From Rotaria sp. Silwood1 (taxonomy: Eukaryota; Rotifera; Eurotatoria; Philodinida; Philodinidae), in contig CAJNOP010000101.1 of assembly GCA_905250075.1 (NCBI GenBank), positions 334,570-398,569 on the forward strand: a DNA stretch of 64,000 nt, in the 5' to 3' direction. Within the stretch, counting starts at the first letter, position 1, and each line of letters opens with the position of its first letter. Made by a program: the position numbers and the translations under genes. The notes below the pieces were generated by a model, which was not told the DNA's origin, ran no database searches, and saw only the letters and a list, made by a program, of their open reading frames with translations. Positions 60,401-64,000 of this stretch are shown one piece after another.

Positions 60401-62772
60401 GTATTTGTCTTAGATTTATATTATTTTTCTATCCTTTTTTCTTTTACTTTTTATCCATCTGGTCTTCCATCAATCAGTATCCAAGCGCGTCTGTTTGTCA
60501 AATCTATCTTTTTTTTTTTTCATTTTTTATTGTTATCCATTGGATAAGACTGATTATTCATTGATCCATTACTAATGGATTATTATTTTTTTTCCATTAT
60601 GTTATTCAATAATTTTACGTACAATTTTCTCTTTTTGTAATAACAATTGTTGATGAAGAGAATTAATACTACTGGAATATCGGTTGTTATCATCCAGAAA
60701 TCGATGTCGAGCTAAGCGAAAGCGTGAAGGAGAAGAACGACGACGACGATCTGACATTTATCAAAACAACAATGTTTCTCTCTCTCTCTCTCTTTTTTTT
60801 TGCTCGAACAACGGTAACAGATGGTATAACAGAACAGAAATCTTCAATTAGATGAGAACTGCTTCTTCTTCTTCTTCTTCTTTTTTCATACTAGTCAATG
60901 AGTCTCTCGATAGGGTAAAAGCAACAACCTGGTGATGATGTCAATATCGATCATCAAACCATATAAGAAAGAGAAAGCAACAAAAAAAGAAAGATGGCGG
61001 ATGGACGACATTATAGTGCGCTTTTTTTTTGTCTTATCAGATTTTTCTTTTTAAAGCAAGAAAAAAAAAAAAAGAAGAGTTCTTGGCACCAACTGTTTTT
61101 ATATATTGAATAACTTAAATGAAACATAGATCAGTTCTTTCTTTTTTTCGTTTAAAGTATAATTCTTTCTAATAGAACTCATTTTTCTTCCATTAATATT
61201 AAGAGGAAACAATATGAAATACGACTGTATGATATAATTTCCTGTAATATTAAAGAGTTCGATTAATCGAAAAAGTAATTTGTGATTTATTTGAAAAGAA
61301 CAAATTTATTTGTTTAAAACAAAATAAATCAACTAAATTATGTTATTTATTTCTTTTCTTTTCTTTTTACAATTTAATATCTATTCTGTATAAATATAAA
61401 AATAAGAAAAACTTACAGCCGTTGTTGTTGAATATGCGCTATCAGCTGAATATTGTTTGATATTTCGAATTGATGACATAAGCATTTTGATTATGTCTCA
61501 TTATCGTATATTTTACAAGAAAAACAATTTCAATAGCTTCTTCTTTTTTTTTTATTGCTCACACTCTTAAAATAATAATCAATTAAATGGTTAGTGTTAG
61601 ATGATGATAATAATTTTGAATTAATATAACAACAGACGCTAACATCTATTTCTCTATCGACTGTGCGAGAAACAGAATCTTATCGCTTATATGTACAGAA
61701 AAGAGAAGAAATTGTTTATCGTACTGCTACATATAGTTGATTATGAAAAAAAAAACTCAAGACACAAGAGAGGAAGCAAGGGGAAAAACAGGAAGAGAGG
61801 CATTCTCCTGTTTAAGTCTGACAATAGCTGTAAGCGAGTAATGCCGATGACATTCTTTTTTTTCCTTTTTACTCGTTCTTCTATCTTTCCTAGCAGATTC
61901 CTGATTATGGCAAATAGGTGTCTATGGAAGCGTGCGTCAAGCAACGAGATCGAAGAAGGGAACAAACACGCACGCGGACCGCTTGTTAAGTCTGTACACG
62001 CATATAATAGAAAAAAAGAAGAAGAAGAAGAAGAAGCTAGAAATACCAGAAAATCATGATTTGGTTCGTAAATACACAGAGGCAAGAGAGAACGAGGGAA
62101 TAGCATGCAAAAATGCATAGCGCATCGAATTCCACTCGTCTCATCAGTCTAACAAAGCAAACAACCTTCTTTTATCAAAGAAAATTTTCTTCTTTCTTAC
62201 TGGTGTCTAGTATAATAATTGTAAAATAAAAAAAAACGAATCAATCTTAATATGAAAATTGTTTTTAATTAAAACAAAACAAAAAGAATCAATTATTATT
62301 TATTTTTTTTTTGTTACCCCCTAAAGAAACAGATTCATTCGATTAAATGTCAATAAAAATATCAAACTATCAATCAATTTACAACTATACTTACTTGTCG
62401 ATAGATACTATTTGAATCCGATGAAAAACTACTATCTTGTGTTGTACCAATACCACCTAATCTTGATGTTAATTTCTAGAATAAAATAAATTTTAAACAT
62501 ATATATATACAAAACAAAATATTATTTTATTTTTTATAAGAAAAATTTATGATGTATAACTAATGAATTTTGTGATCTATAAAAAATTAGATTTCATATA
62601 AATTGAAATATTAAAATTAATTAAATAAATTTTCACATGAAATATATATATAATTATATTAATTTACTTTAGGTTGTAGAAGATCACGATGAGGTAATGG
62701 ATTGGTATTTGGTCGACTATTCGTCGTTATATTAAAATTGATATTGTTTGTATTGTTGGCCATTAACGTCAT
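57403..62772 (-). CDS. CACNB: Voltage-gated calcium channel beta subunit
   Basis: Longest isoform exons: 62668-62772, 62395-62475, 59710-59997, 59459-59630, 59273-59409, 57945-58508, 57403-57879; all phases agree, 607 residues. Residues about 63-215 carry the family's GSAES start and the SH3 domain ([39 protein letters not shown]). An acidic/Lys hook (KKKTFFKK) leads into the guanylate-kinase-like domain from residue 262: [84 protein letters not shown] roughly 20-residue insertion ([16 protein letters not shown]) sits after IALIER. The C-terminus is Pro-rich. The protein binds the channel alpha-1 I-II linker and sets trafficking and gating. Two other first exons, 61417-61485 and 60623-60757, also splice in phase. 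Confidence 0.95.
60623..60757 (-). CDS. CACNB: Alternative first coding exon of the calcium channel beta gene
   Basis: ATG 60757 begins [20 protein letters not shown]; 45 codons end at a GTACGT donor in phase 0, so it can join the common exon at 59997. Its Arg/Ser-rich N-terminus differs from the other starts and could alter membrane targeting. Confidence 0.7.
61417..61485 (-). CDS. CACNB: Alternative first coding exon of the calcium channel beta gene
   Basis: ATG 61485 begins [20 protein letters not shown]; 23 codons end in ACGGCT/GTAAGT, phase 0, compatible with the common exon. It is more distal than the exon at 60623-60757. Confidence 0.65.
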
Positions 62773-62943
62773 TTTTTGAAATCAAGAAAATCATCTTGAT
62801 TCTTTCGTTTGTTGTTTTTTTTTGAAGTTAATAGACAATATCTAAAAGATTAAATAATATTAATTATAATAAATATTCGTCAAAATTTTAAATAATATTT
62901 TTATTGACTATGATTGTTTATTTATAAGTTCATATAAATGTTT

Positions 62944-63308
62944 TTAATGACGATTGTTCGAGTAACCCATTCCATGGAAAACTTTCTTCTTCCACCAGAT
63001 TTTTCCATTTAGATGATTCATCATATGGCGAACTCTGCTGAAATTTGAGAGAAAGGAAAATATTCATACGCCATCTTTAGGAAACATTATTATAAATATG
63101 AGATATATATAGAATAATATTATTCTTTTATTAATTTCTGTAACAATTTCATGTGACACACATAGACGTTATGTAAAAAGTGATTCATAATGAAATGAAA
63201 AATTTTAATTGAATTTTATTGAACTTACCTTCTGAGAATAAAATCAATTTTCATTAAAAAAGAGCCCGAAGTTTGATCTTTCATAGATGATATGAGTTTA
63301 TTTGACAT
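62944..63308 (-). CDS. Small two-exon gene, unrecognised basic protein
   Basis: Exons 63229-63308 (ATG 63308, donor GTAAGT) and 62944-63037 (acceptor TTTCAG, stop TAA) join in phase into a 57-residue protein. It has MKIDFILRSRVRHMMNH and then GKIWWKKKVFHGMGYSNN, so it is strongly basic and aromatic near the end. No signal peptide or known domain was recognised. It ends 171 bases before the first start of the calcium channel gene on the same strand. The second exon is also open in another frame, so the model depends on the upstream start. Confidence 0.45.
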
Positions 63309-64000
63309 TGCACATGCTTTTTTTTTCAAAAAAAAACTTCCGTCATTTCTTGATGGAAAAATTTGTAAGAAATAAAACTAAGAACTCTATCATGCTCTTT
63401 CAAACAAGCAAAAATTAAATCATGATATAGGACTAACAATTTTTTTTCATAGCTTTTCAAATAGACTTGTAACATATTATGCAATTTGAATATCTCTCAA
63501 CAAAGACTTTTTTCCGATAAATTAGAATATAAATTTTATGTTGTTCTATTTGAACAGAAAAATTCTGTAGTTTTTCTATTACAATTCGAAACGAGAAGTT
63601 AGAATAGAAGCTGTTCCTATAAAATGTAATATATTTTGTCTTTCAACAACATATCTCAATTTTCAAGATCAAAAAACTATTTTATATTGAAAAAAACTTT
63701 TGCAAAAAAAATGATTAGGTGCAGTGGTATAGCCAGGAATTTTTGAATCATAGGCAATTCATCAGTCGAACTATTTTGAATTACGGACAGCGCAAGGGCA
63801 ATCGTCATAATTTCAAAAATATTATCTATGGACAATAACTGTTCAAGTACTGCATTGCTCAATGAGTGTATAGGTATTTGAAAAATTCCTATACAAATAA
63901 AATCAATATTTCAAAAGTCATATGCGAAAAAAAGTATTCTAACTCATAACTTTTGATTCGTCAGACATATATTGAAAATCAACAGGTTTTTTGATAATAA
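63309..64000. other. Intergenic stretch with a possible hAT terminus
   Basis: Mostly AT-rich. At 63722-63737 CAGTGGTATAGCCAGG resembles the common hAT-type terminus CAGTGGCGTAGCCAGG. The element would extend rightwards past the window end; its other end is not visible. Confidence 0.4.

Noticed and set aside
61691-62120. Opposed open frames of 122-125 residues in a calcium-channel intron
   Set aside because: Composition is driven by GAA/CTT-rich simple sequence. They lie within an intron of a well-supported gene and have no recognisable domain.

Overview
The window looks like nuclear DNA of a bdelloid rotifer (an Adineta/Rotaria-like animal). Four things point there. The H2A gene encodes an unusually long C-terminal tail and no SQ(E/D) motif, as described for bdelloid H2A variants. 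TGTGGG-type repeats, the telomeric unit reported for bdelloids, are scattered through the left part. The proteins include families expanded in bdelloids: an ADP-ribosyltransferase with kinesin-light-chain-like TPRs, a membrane-anchored NHL-repeat protein, a B-box protein and a rhodopsin-like GPCR. The genes are AT-rich and many introns are only about 50-70 bases long. There are three runs of N (2696-2795, 14418-14427, 27051-27150).

Left part (about 1-38.4 kb) looks like accessory or dynamic sequence. Genes are sparse: a META-like small protein (1716-2081, minus); a nine-exon gene resembling a transcription factor (4131-5993, plus); an intronless fusion of a fructosamine-kinase-like domain with an NMN-adenylyltransferase-like domain (8620-10368, minus); an unrecognised gene with an apparent one-base shift in an A-run (12466-13100, plus); an SPFH/band-7 protein (18528-19940, minus); a two-exon B-box protein (23862-25292, minus); an NHL-repeat pseudogene (26243-29740, minus); and an ART-TPR protein (32092-34392, minus). 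Between them lie at least 14 hairpins whose arms are degenerate TGTGGG/CCCACA repeats, several foldback or MITE-like elements (hAT-like at 15305-16103, Tc1/mariner-like at 30623-31412 and others), and a decayed Penelope-like retroelement fragment (about 37.2-38.2 kb).

Right part (about 38.4-64 kb) looks like conserved animal core. It holds a histone group (H4 and H2B on minus, H2A on plus, each with a 3' histone stem-loop), a 15-exon ERICH3/DUF4590 gene (45425-48221, minus), a two-exon class-A-like GPCR (52114-54249, plus), a voltage-gated calcium channel beta subunit gene with alternative first exons (57403-62772, minus), and a small two-exon gene (62944-63308, minus). No telomere-like hairpin was seen here. 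Foldback elements occur inside the GPCR intron (52594-52862) and downstream of that gene (54498-55031).

The multi-exon genes were assembled by eye from splice sites and reading-frame phase. In every model given, the phases close without internal stops unless stated. Family assignments come from remembered motifs, not from searches.
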